The position numbers and the translations under genes are program-made. A model generated the notes under the pieces. The model was not told the origin of the DNA, searched no databases, and saw only the letters and a program-made list of their open reading frames with translations. Shown in pieces: positions 22,388 through 33,199 of a stretch of 64,000 nt of DNA (the first letter of the stretch is position 1; every line of letters starts with the position of its first letter). Source of the DNA: Mesostigma viride (taxonomy: Eukaryota > Streptophyta > Mesostigmatophyceae > Mesostigmatales > Mesostigmataceae); NCBI GenBank assembly GCA_009746045.1, contig RPFO01000154.1, forward strand, positions 5,366,146 to 5,430,145, given 5' to 3'.

Positions 22388-24133
22388 TTAACCCGTGTTT
22401 TTTTTTTTAGAACGCGATATACTGCGTTGTAAGCTATTTATAGAACACGTCATAACATCTAGGGAAAATTTTTTTTCATAGTCATGTGTATACTTTCCTG
22501 AAAGCCCATAAATCAAAGGATTTTTTGAGCTACTCAGACCTACAATATGCTAATTCATTAGAGAGATACACTGGTTTGAATACAGGGGGGTCTGGCCATG
22601 ACCGCGATTTGTTGACCCTAGGTCACAAGTCATGTGCTTATTCACAAATGGTTCATGAAAAAAATCTGGCTTCTTGCACGAGCTATGGGCAACATATGCA
22701 GGCTCTGTGAAACGAAACTCAGGCCCATTGGGCCACTGGAGCTATTTTTTATTAGCATTACAATTACAACGCAGTACAACGCAGTGGGAAAAATGAGAGC
22801 CCTTCACAACATGACCCAACGACACGAGCCCCATAAACGGGGATATCATGAGCTAGGAGGGTCAAAACGTTGAAAATAGGTGTTGTATAAGTTATACAGC
22901 ATCAAACATGCATCAAACATCATGACTGGATGACATAATATGACTGAATCAGGCAGCCATAGCCAAAGCATCATCCACTCTCACAACGTGTTGAGCACAT
23001 GCCTCGTGGGAAGGGAGGCACTGGGTTTTCATTCCATAACGTGTGCAATGCTGAAAGAAAGAGGCATGTGTAATGCAAGGCTTGGATAGGTTGAGTGATC
23101 CATGAGCTTACATGCAGGCAAAGATGACGCTGGAATGCATGCTAGCAAATGGTGGCAAGATGCCAACAACGCATGATTATACACCATGATTATGGGCACC
23201 TAGCTTATCTTCTTGCACAATCAACGCAGTATAAACCATCAATATCCAATCCTCACGATATATGCACGGCTTGACGACGTATAAAGCACCTAAATAGTGC
23301 ACAACTGCAGCCTGCTATGGCTGACATGCAAGCAACGTCGAGTAGGATGGCGGTCTTAGAGAGGCTGGGCAGAGGTCGGCAGAAATAAGTGGAAAACTGG
23401 CAGAAACTAGGTAGAAACACGATATACTTACGCCTGCAAGCACTATTGAGCCGGTGGCAGAGGCCATTTCCAGGGAAATACAGCATACCGTAGCAATAGC
23501 CACGGTCACGCCTTACGCTATTTGCAGGCACCATCATGCCCGGAGCTACCCAATAAAAGTCTGCACAAATCTCGGTTTAGCCGAGAGTCCGGGCGTTCGG
23601 AATGAATAAACATGTGTTAAGAAGTCGAAACACCATGGAAATACCAAGCATGGTGCCGCAGCAGACCCGAGTCTTGGCGTAATAATATGTATGCCGGTTT
23701 CCAGGGGTTCCGCATGAAAGTTGGGTGAAAAACTGGAAAAATCTACGTTTCCTTTGCCCCAGTACCTCAACAAACTCGTAGAAACCTAATTATCAACCTT
23801 TGAACGCATAATCATGGTCGTGCCACCCAACAGCCACTGAAATTCGCGCGAAAACTGGCGAGATCTACCTGCCGCCATCGCCGTCGTCTTCACCTTCGTC
23901 CCGCGAAAATGCCTGATTTCAGTGGTACATATTTGTTTGCAGCTGTCACAAAAAAAATCCAAAAAATACCAGGATTTTTTCTTGAGTTCTACGGGATGTA
24001 AGGAGGCCGTCCACCGAGTTTCAGACCGAAAATCTCGTATCTACTGTGCCTGCCACGTGTCAGATTACAACGCGATACATCGCGTTCTAACCCTACAACG
24101 CGATACATCGCGTTGTAAAAAAACACGGGTTAA
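22388..24133. mobile_element. piggyBac-like non-autonomous element with TTAA duplication
   Basis: TTAA at 22388-22391 and at 24130-24133 flank a 1738-bp body. The left end is CCCGTG, T-run, AACGCGATATACTGCGTTGT; the right end inverted is CCCGTG, T-run, ACAACGCGATGTATCGCGTTGT. CCC/GGG termini and TTAA target duplication are the signature of the piggyBac superfamily. Near the right end two tandem perfect palindromes (AACGCGAT, 2 nt, ATCGCGTT) could bind a transposase. No DDD transposase frame is seen; internal frames are short. The insertion is within an AT-rich LINE tail, which offered the TTAA site. Confidence 0.8.
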
Positions 24134-24446
24134 TTTAATATTGACTGGTTATGTTGGTTTGCATAGACTACTCAAGTTTTGTTCCTTGTTGTGCGAGATC
24201 TCCCTTCCATTCATTCCATATCGACTTGCCATGCCTCCAGGTTGTCGAGGCCGGCAATGCATCTAGTGTAGGATTGTATAGGTTACAATAAGACTTTTTC
24301 ATGCAAGGGTACGTTTATGGATTCATGTCTATTAATTAATGAATGATTTTATGGATTTATGGGAGCATTAATTAATTGAATCATGAATTTGCACGCAACT
24401 TTGTCACGTGAGCATGTATCCAAACAATGATTAATCATTTATCAAA

Positions 24447-24789
24447 GAGACAACCAGCGCAGGCCAGAAATCGGGAGAATCCGGACCATGGTAGCTCGAG
24501 CCTGCCGTTATCTTTTCCGCGTTTTCGAGTCGTTCAGGATGATGAAGATGAATGGTGATGGAAATGTGTATCCTTGTGCATTGAAATTATGGCTGGCTTA
24601 CGTGTGGAGCGACTAGATGACCTAGACGGTGGGGCCGGAAACAGCATGCTTGATCAGGGCGTGTGTTTCTAGCCTAACTGGCCGGGAGTGTCTAGTGGTG
24701 AGCACCATTGCTGCGATCGCTCTCCCACCATTTACGAGGAAATACCCGCAAATGGAAAACCACTGAAAAGGTCTAGCTAGTCAGTCATC
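24447..24789 (+). repeat. Dispersed repeat, copy 1
   Basis: About 340 bases, over 95% identical to 50453-50804. It starts near GACAACCAGCGC and ends near GTCTAGCTAGTCAGTCATCA. The first 30 bases recur alone at 49516-49549. It has no coding frame and ends do not look like LTR termini. Confidence 0.9.
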
Positions 24790-25332
24790 ACGTTAGCCAT
24801 GCCATGATTCCAAACGTCCAAGAACTGCACACGGTGCAAAGGCAAAAAGCCGGAGGACAGCACTTTCAAATGTGCGGCGGGAACCAAAAGCCCGCGGATG
24901 CCAGAAAACATCGTGTTGCGGCAGCGACGCGACGATGTGGACAACGAATCCAGTGCCAAGCTCGGAACGGCCGCAAAGGAGATCTGGCATCACAGGGTTC
25001 AGATGTGCGGAGATACTATGCGATCCAGCCGGTCCACGACCTGTTTGTAGAGCTTGTGCCAAGGGGCAGCACCGAACAGATGTGGGTGACGTTGCAAAAA
25101 ACATCGGACTTGACGGAGCATAATGGCTCGGTCATAGTCTTTGACCAATAAACGCTGCAAGAGTTCAACAAGAGTCGTGATGAAATCAACACGATACGGA
25201 ACAAAGACGGGAAAAACGATGTAACTGAGAAAGAACAACACCATATTTTGCTGTGTGGGAAAGGAGACTGTGAATATCGGGGTAACGAATAAAAGGAATC
25301 ATTTATCATCTGCCATAAGTCTGAATTTATTA

Positions 25333-25612
25333 AACAATTAATTAACAACATATATCTCCGTTGGGAGCTTATGTAACACATAGCCCTGAGTGGGGGCATA
25401 TGGGTTTTAATACATCCTTAGCTACCACTTGCAGGTGAATTGAATTGTAACATAACTCCGTTGGGAGTATATGTAGCACATAGCCCTTGAGAGGGGGCAT
25501 ATGGCCTATCATACATCCTAAGCTACTTCCTGCAAGGGTGGGGATGTAAACAACACTTGCTCTAGGTGCACCAAGGCACCTGCACCCTCATGATGTATCG
25601 CGCTATGCTACT
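25333..25612 (-). repeat. Two truncated ORF1-only element 3' ends in tandem
   Basis: Each has AT-rich tail, hairpin (inverted: ACTCCGTTGGGAGT), TGTAGCACATAGCCC and the start of the 3' UTR. The first copy spans about 25333-25428, the second about 25433-25612. The tails are (TTAA)n and (AATTG)n. Confidence 0.8.
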
Positions 25613-25814
25613 TGCAGGTGGGGGGGGTGTAATCAGTCATAATGCTGTGCTCTTATTCTTTGCACACTGGTTTTCATGCACCCACGGTTGATGCCACCCT
25701 TTTTGCGTCTTCTGACCGAAACTGCATGTAAATGATCCAATTACAAATGGACTTGCGGATCAAGGCACTGGCCATAATTAATTACTTCATTAAATTTACT
25801 CACCATAGCTTGCA

Positions 25815-26025
25815 TAGTCAAGGCTGAAACGCCCGACCCTGTGGGCAAACCACCTCCCCCCAAGCGGAGGAGGCGTTTTGATGAGTAGGGTAGTTAGGAC
25901 TTTTCTAGACTAGCTAGATTAGAGTTAGGTTAGTTCGATTACGCGGCTCCTTCCACCCCACCCATCCATCAAGGAATATGTGCTACATGATCTCCCAACG
26001 GAGGCATGTTATAATTTAATAGCTT
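25815..26025 (+). pseudogene. 5'-truncated LINE 3' end
   Basis: The frame IVKAETPDPVGKPPPPKRRR ending RFDE and stop at 25886-25888 matches the copy at 22.2 kb. UTR follows, then the hairpin at 25985-26009 and the ATAATTTAAT tail. Only about 25 codons are left. Confidence 0.8.
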
Positions 26026-26232
26026 GCATTGATCAAATTGAGTTGGCCACAGATTTAGTGTGCACAAGGGTCCACCTATTAAAAAAAAAGTCATATATTC
26101 TATATCTATTTTGCCCTAGCTCTACCCCAGGGGTCTTCTCTAGCTAGCATGCTTCGATCCGCCGTTTGCAAACACGCCGGCCCTTCCCCACTGGAGTCAC
26201 TAGTCCTACATGACCTGAGCCCACTATTAATC

Positions 26233-26300
26233 AATTAATTAGGAACATCACTCCGTTGGGAGTAAATGTCGCACATATCCCTGATATCCCAAAGGCATAC
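26233..26300 (-). repeat. ORF1-only element 3' end fragment
   Basis: AATTAATTAGGAACATCACT followed by the inverted hairpin and GCACATATCCCTGA. It abuts the 5' end of the ORF1-only element at 26.32 kb. Confidence 0.7.
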
Positions 26301-26319
26301 GCAAAGGCATACCGCAGCC

Positions 26320-28316
26320 ACGAGCCACGAGGTAGCCATGGCTGTCGGAGCTCATAACTTTCACGTTTGAGCACCGAATTCAGCTGTGAATATCACAATC
26401 GCTTCGTCTTTCTTAGACGCACATGCTGATATAATTTTCCGAAGCTGTAACGCACTATACGATGAGCAAACGCCTCTCGACGCAACGCAGCCTGGCGGCT
26501 GCGCTCAGCAATGAAAATACGTCTGCAGCCCCGGCTGCAGCTTCGCCAACCGGCCCAGAAGGCAGCGGCGCCACTAGCCAAGCTCTAGTGGTCGCCCAGC
26601 CGCCTGCTGAGCCCGCCTCGCCCGCAGCGTCGCCTGAACCCAAGCGCAGTCGCTCTGCCGAGCCGAGTTGGACAGAGCTCGACTTTGTCGCCGAAGCCAG
26701 CCAGCCCGGCTTCCTTGACACGCTTAACCCGGAACGCATCCTGGTCTGCGTGTTTTATGGAACGCACGCCTCGCTTCTTGCACTATGCAAGCAGCTCTTC
26801 AACCAAGGTCGCCTCTTTGACCCTCGCTGGGTTCGTCTCGCCTCTTTCGACATCATTCCCAGCCTCCACCGCCCCTTCCTCCAGCAATTCGCTCTCTTTT
26901 CCCTCCTTGGACGCTCCATCGGGGAGCTTTGGCCCCCCAAGCCTCTCACCACCACCTTAACCGAATCCTCCCTCCGCTCACTCCTTAAGGAGGTCCTCGA
27001 GGAGCACGTGGACCCCATTGCTGCAGATGTGGCGGCCATCGGCGGCACGCTGACTGCCGAGCTTCCCCTCCTTTCCACCGCCACCTCCACCATCTCCACC
27101 GCCACCTCCACCCTCCTCGCCTCCTCCACCGCCACCACCTCCACCTCCGACGCCATCACCGCCCAGCTCCGTGACATCGACCAGCGTCTTAAGGACAACG
27201 CCATCGCTATCGAGGTTCTGCAGAACACGGCAGGCCTCACCGCCCAGGCGGTGAAGGACATTGCCGCCAAGCCAGCCCCGGCTGGCCTGGCCGGCGATGC
27301 TCCTCCCATCACCACCTGGGCGGACATGCTTAAGCAACATACCACCTCCACCACCTCCGCCGTCGCAGCCCAGCTCCAACGGCAGACGCTTGACCTCCGC
27401 GAGGAGGCCGAGCTCGCCCAGCGCAGCCTCAACGTCATTGTCAAGAACTTCACCATGGAGGAAGGTGAGACTTCCGAGAAGCTTTTGCGTGCGTTTGAGC
27501 GAGAAATCCTTGGTCGCATGGGCCTTATCGGTGAGATCGCGCTGGCCGCCCACCGCCTTCCCCGCGCGCGGGGTAAGGCAGGGCCGCCCCCGCTCCTTCT
27601 CACCTTTAAGACCCCGGCGGACAAGATTTCTTTTCTCAGACGCCGCAAGCGGCTCGAGAAGACTCTCTTCACCCTTGATGACGACCTGACCCTGGCGCAG
27701 CAACAACGGCGACGGGAGCTATGGCCGATCTACCTCCAGCTCCGGCAGACCAAGGCGGGCCAGCCGGTGTACTGGAAGGGGGCGGCCATCTACGTCGGCC
27801 ACAAGCCCTGGCAGGCGACCCCCCCCCCCCCGCGGCCCCAGCGACTCCAGACGCCCCAGCTTAGGGGAATACAGCAGTAGTAGTGCAGAATAGATAGACC
27901 GTGGCCATGTACATGTACGCCTCCTAGAGGCACTATCCTAGCTAAGCCACGCGCTTTCCTTAATCATGTACATGTGTGCCTATGATGAGCCACACCCCAG
28001 ATGATGCCTAGCTTTATTTAGTTATGTTGTGCCCATGCAGGGAGTAACTCTCTGCTGAGACGCCATGCCCTAGCTTCTTTGTATAGCTATGCTGCTCTTC
28101 CCCCCATGACAGGCTCCCCCTTCGCTGGGCATAGCTTGAAGATCATGGGATGCAAGTGCCCTGGTGCACCTAGAGCAAGGGTCCTTTACATCCCCACCCT
28201 TGCAGGAAGTAGCTTAGGATGTATGATAGGCCATATGCCCCCCTCTCAAGGGCTGTGTGCTACATATACTCCCAACGGAGTTATGTTACAATTCAATTCA
28301 ATTCAATTCAATTCAA
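26320..28316 (+). mobile_element. ORF1-only non-LTR retroelement, complete copy (E1)
   Basis: Limits are set by comparison with the minus copies at 37.65-39.63 and 40.28-42.5 kb. It has a 5' leader of about 140 bases starting near AGCCACGAGCCACGAGG, one ORF (26462-27880), a 3' UTR of about 380 bases, the hairpin at 28262-28286 and an (AATTC)n tail. No RT or endonuclease frame occurs between the ORF stop and the tail. LINE-like organisation without ORF2 recalls mammalian HAL1. Confidence 0.8.
26462..27880 (+). CDS. LINE ORF1-like nucleic-acid-binding protein (element E1)
   Basis: A 472-residue intact frame. The N-terminal 75 residues are Ala/Pro/Ser-rich with a basic PKRSRS. Residues about 75-165 are a conserved segment (ILVCVFYGTHASLLALCKQL). 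A Ser/Thr-rich stretch and a likely coiled coil (ITAQLRDIDQRLKDNAIAIE) follow. Residues about 315-440 resemble the RRM plus C-terminal domain of L1 ORF1 proteins: RSLNVIVKNF, EREILGRMG, AAHRLPRARG, PPLLLTFKTPADKISFLRRR, then LDDDLTLAQQQRRRELWP and GQPVYWKGAAIYV. Such proteins bind element RNA and act as a chaperone; this role is inferred by resemblance. It differs by about one residue from the copy at 40.95-42.37 kb. The frame is free of breaks, so recent activity or selection is likely. Confidence 0.8.
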   Translation: MSKRLSTQRSLAAALSNENTSAAPAAASPTGPEGSGATSQALVVAQPPAEPASPAASPEPKRSRSAEPSWTELDFVAEASQPGFLDTLNPERILVCVFYGTHASLLALCKQLFNQGRLFDPRWVRLASFDIIPSLHRPFLQQFALFSLLGRSIGELWPPKPLTTTLTESSLRSLLKEVLEEHVDPIAADVAAIGGTLTAELPLLSTATSTISTATSTLLASSTATTSTSDAITAQLRDIDQRLKDNAIAIEVLQNTAGLTAQAVKDIAAKPAPAGLAGDAPPITTWADMLKQHTTSTTSAVAAQLQRQTLDLREEAELAQRSLNVIVKNFTMEEGETSEKLLRAFEREILGRMGLIGEIALAAHRLPRARGKAGPPPLLLTFKTPADKISFLRRRKRLEKTLFTLDDDLTLAQQQRRRELWPIYLQLRQTKAGQPVYWKGAAIYVGHKPWQATPPPPRPQRLQTPQLRGIQQ

Positions 28317-28364
28317 TATCCCTGAGCAAGATCGAGAATTACTTAAAAACCATATCCCCCTTCT

Positions 28365-28610
28365 CAAGGAAAAAATTAAATTAAATTAAATTGGAACACA
28401 TCTCCATTGGGAACACATGTAGCACATATCCCTGACAAGAGGCATTAATTAATTATTAATTAGGAACACGACTACGTTGGGAGTACATGTGGCTCATAGC
28501 CTGAGAAGGGGCATATGGTTGTCTCCTTGCTTTGGCCTTTTAATACATTCTGGGCTACTTCCTGCAAGGGTAGGATGTAAACTACACCTGCTCTAGGTGC
28601 ACCAAGGGCA
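28365..28610 (-). repeat. Two truncated ORF1-only element 3' ends
   Basis: Tails AAATTAAATTAAATT and AATTAATTATTAATT, each followed by an inverted hairpin and a start of the 3' UTR (ACTTCCTGCAAGGGT, CTAGGTGCACC). They meet the inner end of the right arm of the inverted duplication. Confidence 0.75.
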
Positions 28611-31600
28611 CCGGGACCACCATGATGTCTCAGAGCTCAATTAGTCCAAATTTAGCTTAAGTGGACGTCTGTATAAAGTGTGTAAAAGTACCTACCATTC
28701 TAAACAGCAGCCTAGTGGATGGCTACAAATTGGCAATCGAAGCACTGGCTAAACCGATTTCTCATATTCTCTTCCCCGTGGCTCCCAACAGCCCGTGTGC
28801 GCATGCCACTACGATATGGCAGCCGCCGAGCCCAAACACGCTTTCTCAACCCTTAGTTTCATAGGGAGGCAAGGAGGACTAACATGACCATGCGCACGAC
28901 ACGCAAGCACTTACTTTGTTAGCCAATAATCCATCCATGCATCCATGCATCCATGCATCCATGCATCCATGCATCCATGCATCCATGCATCCATGCATCC
29001 ATGCATCCATGCATCCATGCATCCATGCATCCTTGCATCCATGCATCCATGCATCCATGCATCCATGCATCCATCCATCCATGCATCCATGCATCCATCC
29101 ATGCATCCATGCATCCATGCACCCATGCACCCATGCACCCATGCACCCATGCACCCATGCACCCATGCACCCATGCACCCATGCACCCATGCACCCATGC
29201 ACCCATGCACCCATGCACCCATGCACCCATGCACCCATGCACCCATGCACCCATGCACCCATGCACCCATGCACCCATGCACCCATGCACCCATGCATCC
29301 ATGCATCCATGCATCCATGCATCCATGCATCCATGCATCCATGCATCCATGCATCCATGCATCCATGCATCCATGCATCCATGCATCCATGCATCCATGC
29401 ATCCATGCATCCATGCATCCATGCATCCATGCATCCATGCATCCATGCATCCATGCATCCATGCATCCATGCATCCATGCATCCATGCATCCATGCATCC
29501 ATGCATCCATGCATCCATGCATCCATGCATCCATGCATCCATGCATCCATGCATCCATGCATCCATCCATCCATCCATCCATCCATCCATCCATCCATCC
29601 ATCCATCCATCCATCCATCCATCCATCCATCCATCCATCCATCCATCCATCCATCCATCCATCCATCCATCCATCCATCCATCCATCCATCCATCCATCC
29701 ATCCATCCATCCATCCATCCATCCATCCATCCATCCACTCATCAAGCACACGTATATTGCGTCACATGGGTGGCAATAAAACAACCTTCAACCCCTATAC
29801 ACTGATTGGGAGGGCATCCAACCTTGTCTCACTGCCTCAAGTGGTCAGGCCACAACAATTTCTCTGCATCATGGCGATACCTAACTGCGAGTGCTAAATG
29901 ATTCTTGGCTTCGATGCGGCAATCAATGTGCTGCCCGTCACAGTTTAGTCCATTAGCCCTTGCCTAGTTCGTTGCAACACTTATTACACGCTGTCAACAC
30001 AACAAGACACACATACATGTCCCATTGGGGAGCCACGGAGTAATGGCATTGCCGCAGTAAATGCCAAAGTGAATGCTAAATACATCGACCCCTAGTGTAG
30101 GAATAATTAATTGGTACTCTTGTGCACATGCATGGCTGCCAAAATGAATTAAAACACGCAGATGGATACTTGTTTACAGAAGTTATACTTTGAATACGTC
30201 GTCGTGTAAACCAACGCTCTTCGCCCTAGGCTACATCGTTCACATTAAGCGCATGTATATGAGTATGAATATGCTACGTGTGCTGTTGCTTCAAACTTGT
30301 TCCTATACACAATCACACTGTCACAAAAACTGGCGTTCATCCAATACAGAAAACGCCCGCCACAAATTCCAAGCAGGATCTGAACGTAGACTTGGCCGTG
30401 ATGCTGACCATTTCAAGCAACTTTGAATTACTGGCAAGCAATGGCGACCGTAATGTCAATCACCAGCACGCAGCACCTGCTATAAGAAAAAATCCAGCAA
30501 CTACTAGCAAAAGTCAGGTGGGTGACAGGTGCGTGGGGTATGCAGTCAAGATCAAGCAGTGGAAAACATGGGCACAGTAGTGCTTCCCATCCCACGAACA
30601 GCCAAAGTCTCCCTAAAAAATGTGTTCTTGATGCACGTTTGATGCACGGGAGCTAATCCAAAGATGTTCCCCAAGGAAATACAGGGAGAGCCTGTGGGGA
30701 AAACAGGGGGGAAGCTGCATTGCGGATAATGACCCACTGTATATGCTCCCGACCCGTTGCCGACCGAAAGCAAATGGTAAGAAACTACCTGGACGGTAAT
30801 GATGTAATGGAAAGACGTAAGAAGCTTTCCCGAACCGACGGAAGGACGACAAAGCGCAGCGTGTAAGGCAGAGGCAGTTGCGTGTTGCTGAAAATGACGT
30901 GACCAAAACGGTTGCCGATCATGAAAAACCGGACCTCCATCCCGTTGCTGACGGAAACACAGTGTAGAGACGCGGCCTGGCTTGGAAGCAGGACAGTCGA
31001 TGGAAAAACGTTAGACGAACTTCCCAACCGAAGTACTTACAAAAAAATGCAGCGGTAGAGACTGCAGCCTGCCTGCAGTGCAGGAACGCCAACCAGAAGC
31101 GAAGGGTTCCTGCGAAATAGAAGGAGACAGGCCGGAATACAGAGGGTAAAGTATTCCTTGGATGACGTTACGACTCGAAGTGGGTAAAAAATGGAAGTGG
31201 CCGACTGAAAAGTCGCTGGCATTTCTGCCCTGGATGGAAACGTTGGGTAAGTAAATCGACCCGTTAGCAATAAAATGGGAAGAGCGCCCAGACGAAACAA
31301 CCGCAGCTTACCCAAGCGAGATGAACTCTTTCTTGACAGTCGTCCATGCCAACGTCGGCCAGCCCGGGCCAGGTAGCTGCCGCAGCCATGCCGCACCAGA
31401 ATTTGAATTTTGTGCCCGGCAACGTTCCTAAAATGCAGGAATGGCTGGGCCGACGGCCGACGCGTGGCCCGTGGCCCATGGCCCGTCGCCCGTGTTTTTA
31501 CGTGCCTGCGCCTGGCCTGCCTTAACGTTGTTACGCCCGCGCACTCCCCAGCCTTGCGCACGCCAGCCTTGCGCACGCTGCGCCGCGCCCAGCCTTGCGC

Positions 31601-31675
31601 ATTCCCAGCCTTGCGCATCCCAGCCTTGCGCATCGTCTGAAGAAATCAGTGACTGATGTTTACAAAAACTCTTAC
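28611..31675 (-). repeat. Right arm of long inverted duplication
   Basis: Reverse complement of 19108-21772. It is about 400 bases longer, mostly because its microsatellite is larger and carries an extra block of variant units. It holds the mirrored putative exon at about 30789-30947 and otherwise has no recognised gene. Confidence 0.95.
28929..29737 (+). repeat. (ATCCATGC)n, (ACCCATGC)n and (ATCC)n microsatellite
   Basis: The order is octanucleotide, a variant octanucleotide block with A-to-C change (about 29118-29296), octanucleotide again, then tetranucleotide from about 29563. The left arm has no variant block. Confidence 0.98.
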
Positions 31676-33195
31676 AAAAACTCTCAATCTGGCGGAGCCA
31701 ATTTTCGGAAGAGCCGTTAGGTTCGCCAGAATTGGCGAAGCTTATAAGGCCGTACACGTGAGTCAATCCGCGCGGCCTCAGGACGGTACGGCGCGTTGAC
31801 TATTTTAACCGTCAAACAAAAAGTCGCGAACCGATATCTGTACTAAAACTTTTCGCAGTTTCCCGTTGCACCACTTTGGGCGGGGACCAACCGGTGCACG
31901 CCGTTTCGAATAACGCGCTCGAATTTAGGGCCACAACGTGGGGATGTCAAATTTCATAAGCAAGCGAGACGAAATGACAGTTCTGAAGGAAAGCGTTTGA
32001 AACCGTGCTGAACGGAAACGTTCGCGCCTGAACAGGGGAAATAGAATCAAACGAGACGGAATTTTCAGTTAGCGATAGCCCCCCCTCCCTTACTTTTTTC
32101 TTGCTGGGCAGTGGGAACTGGGAATTATTGGCAAAGCGTGCGGCATGCTCGGGGCGAAAAACAAAGTGACGTGCTGCGCGAGCAATTTTCCTTGTGCTGG
32201 CTGGCGATGGCAGGCAACGTAGGCTAGAAAATTGGGATGGGGAATGCGCAGCCATGGTTTTATACGTCAAAATTTTATGTTTGAAGAGCAAGTGCGAAAT
32301 TTTATGAGCTGGAGGTGCGTCAACGGAGTGATACCTGCGTGGGAGAGGTCCGTGTCGCTATGGCGACCTGGAAATGGAATGTCGTTGTAGATTTAGGTAT
32401 TGTAGTATCATGCTTAACTGCTTTACGTATTGGGTGCCTAGTGAAATCAGTTTGCTGTTCGTGGAAGGCTTGGGGTGTGGCCAACGAGCTTCTGCTGTCG
32501 CCACATCATATTGGAAAGAAGGCTGGATTTTTTGCCACGGGACGTAACCGGCGATGCCGATGGTGAGGCGTTTGTTTCGATGACCGGGGTAGTACCTGCT
32601 CTCTTTCTGATGCATTTTCATGGTTGCGTTCTTTCCATTTCGCCGAATCCACCTAGTCGCAGCAAAGACATAGCGTAGCAAGGGTTTTTAAAAACGCAGA
32701 TTAGCCGTGCAGGACGCCATCTTCATGGTCCTTCGCATGTCCTGTGTGAACGTCCGTTGCCCAAGGATCTGTGATGCTTTTTTCTGGAATATACTGGGCG
32801 GTGAAAGCCCCTCTGGATGCTTGCCTGGTCACGGGTTTGGGGCGTCATTTACTGCTGTACTGGCTGACATTCATGGTGCTTTCTGCGTAAGCTGACTTGC
32901 TTCGCACGTGGATTTTGACTGGACTGAAGAGCGCGTCTGGTAGCATGTTTACGTGGTGTATAAGGTGATCAATCAACCATTTGTTTATAGAAGGTGTGAC
33001 AGTAGAAGGTGTGTTATATATTTCTTCATCAAGCATGTCAAAAGTAATCTCCACTCGCTTACAACCTGAATTTTGCTTTGCTGGGTCTGCTGTGTTTGTG
33101 TCTCACTGTGCAGGCTATCCCCTTGGTTGATCAACCAGGTGATTTTTGGTGGCAGCGGGGCCATATACTCTTCTTGGCGTTTTTCATCCATGGCA
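31676..33195. other. No gene recognised
   Basis: GGCGGAGCCAATTTTCGGAA at about 31690 resembles 18472-18492 inside the foldback element. GCGATAGCCCCCCCTCCC at about 32074 recurs at 35467. Otherwise no motif or repeat stands out. Confidence 0.4.
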
Positions 33196-33199
33196 TGTC

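Noticed and set aside
26755-27706. Minus-strand frames of 305 and 242 codons antisense to E1 ORF1 (also in E2 and E3)
   Set aside because: Arg/Ser- and Gly-rich shadows without motifs; the sense frame has LINE ORF1 signatures.
33120-33170. Possible retroelement primer-binding site (TGGTGGCAGCGGGG)
   Set aside because: No LTR pair or coding sequence nearby; the minisatellite starts right after.
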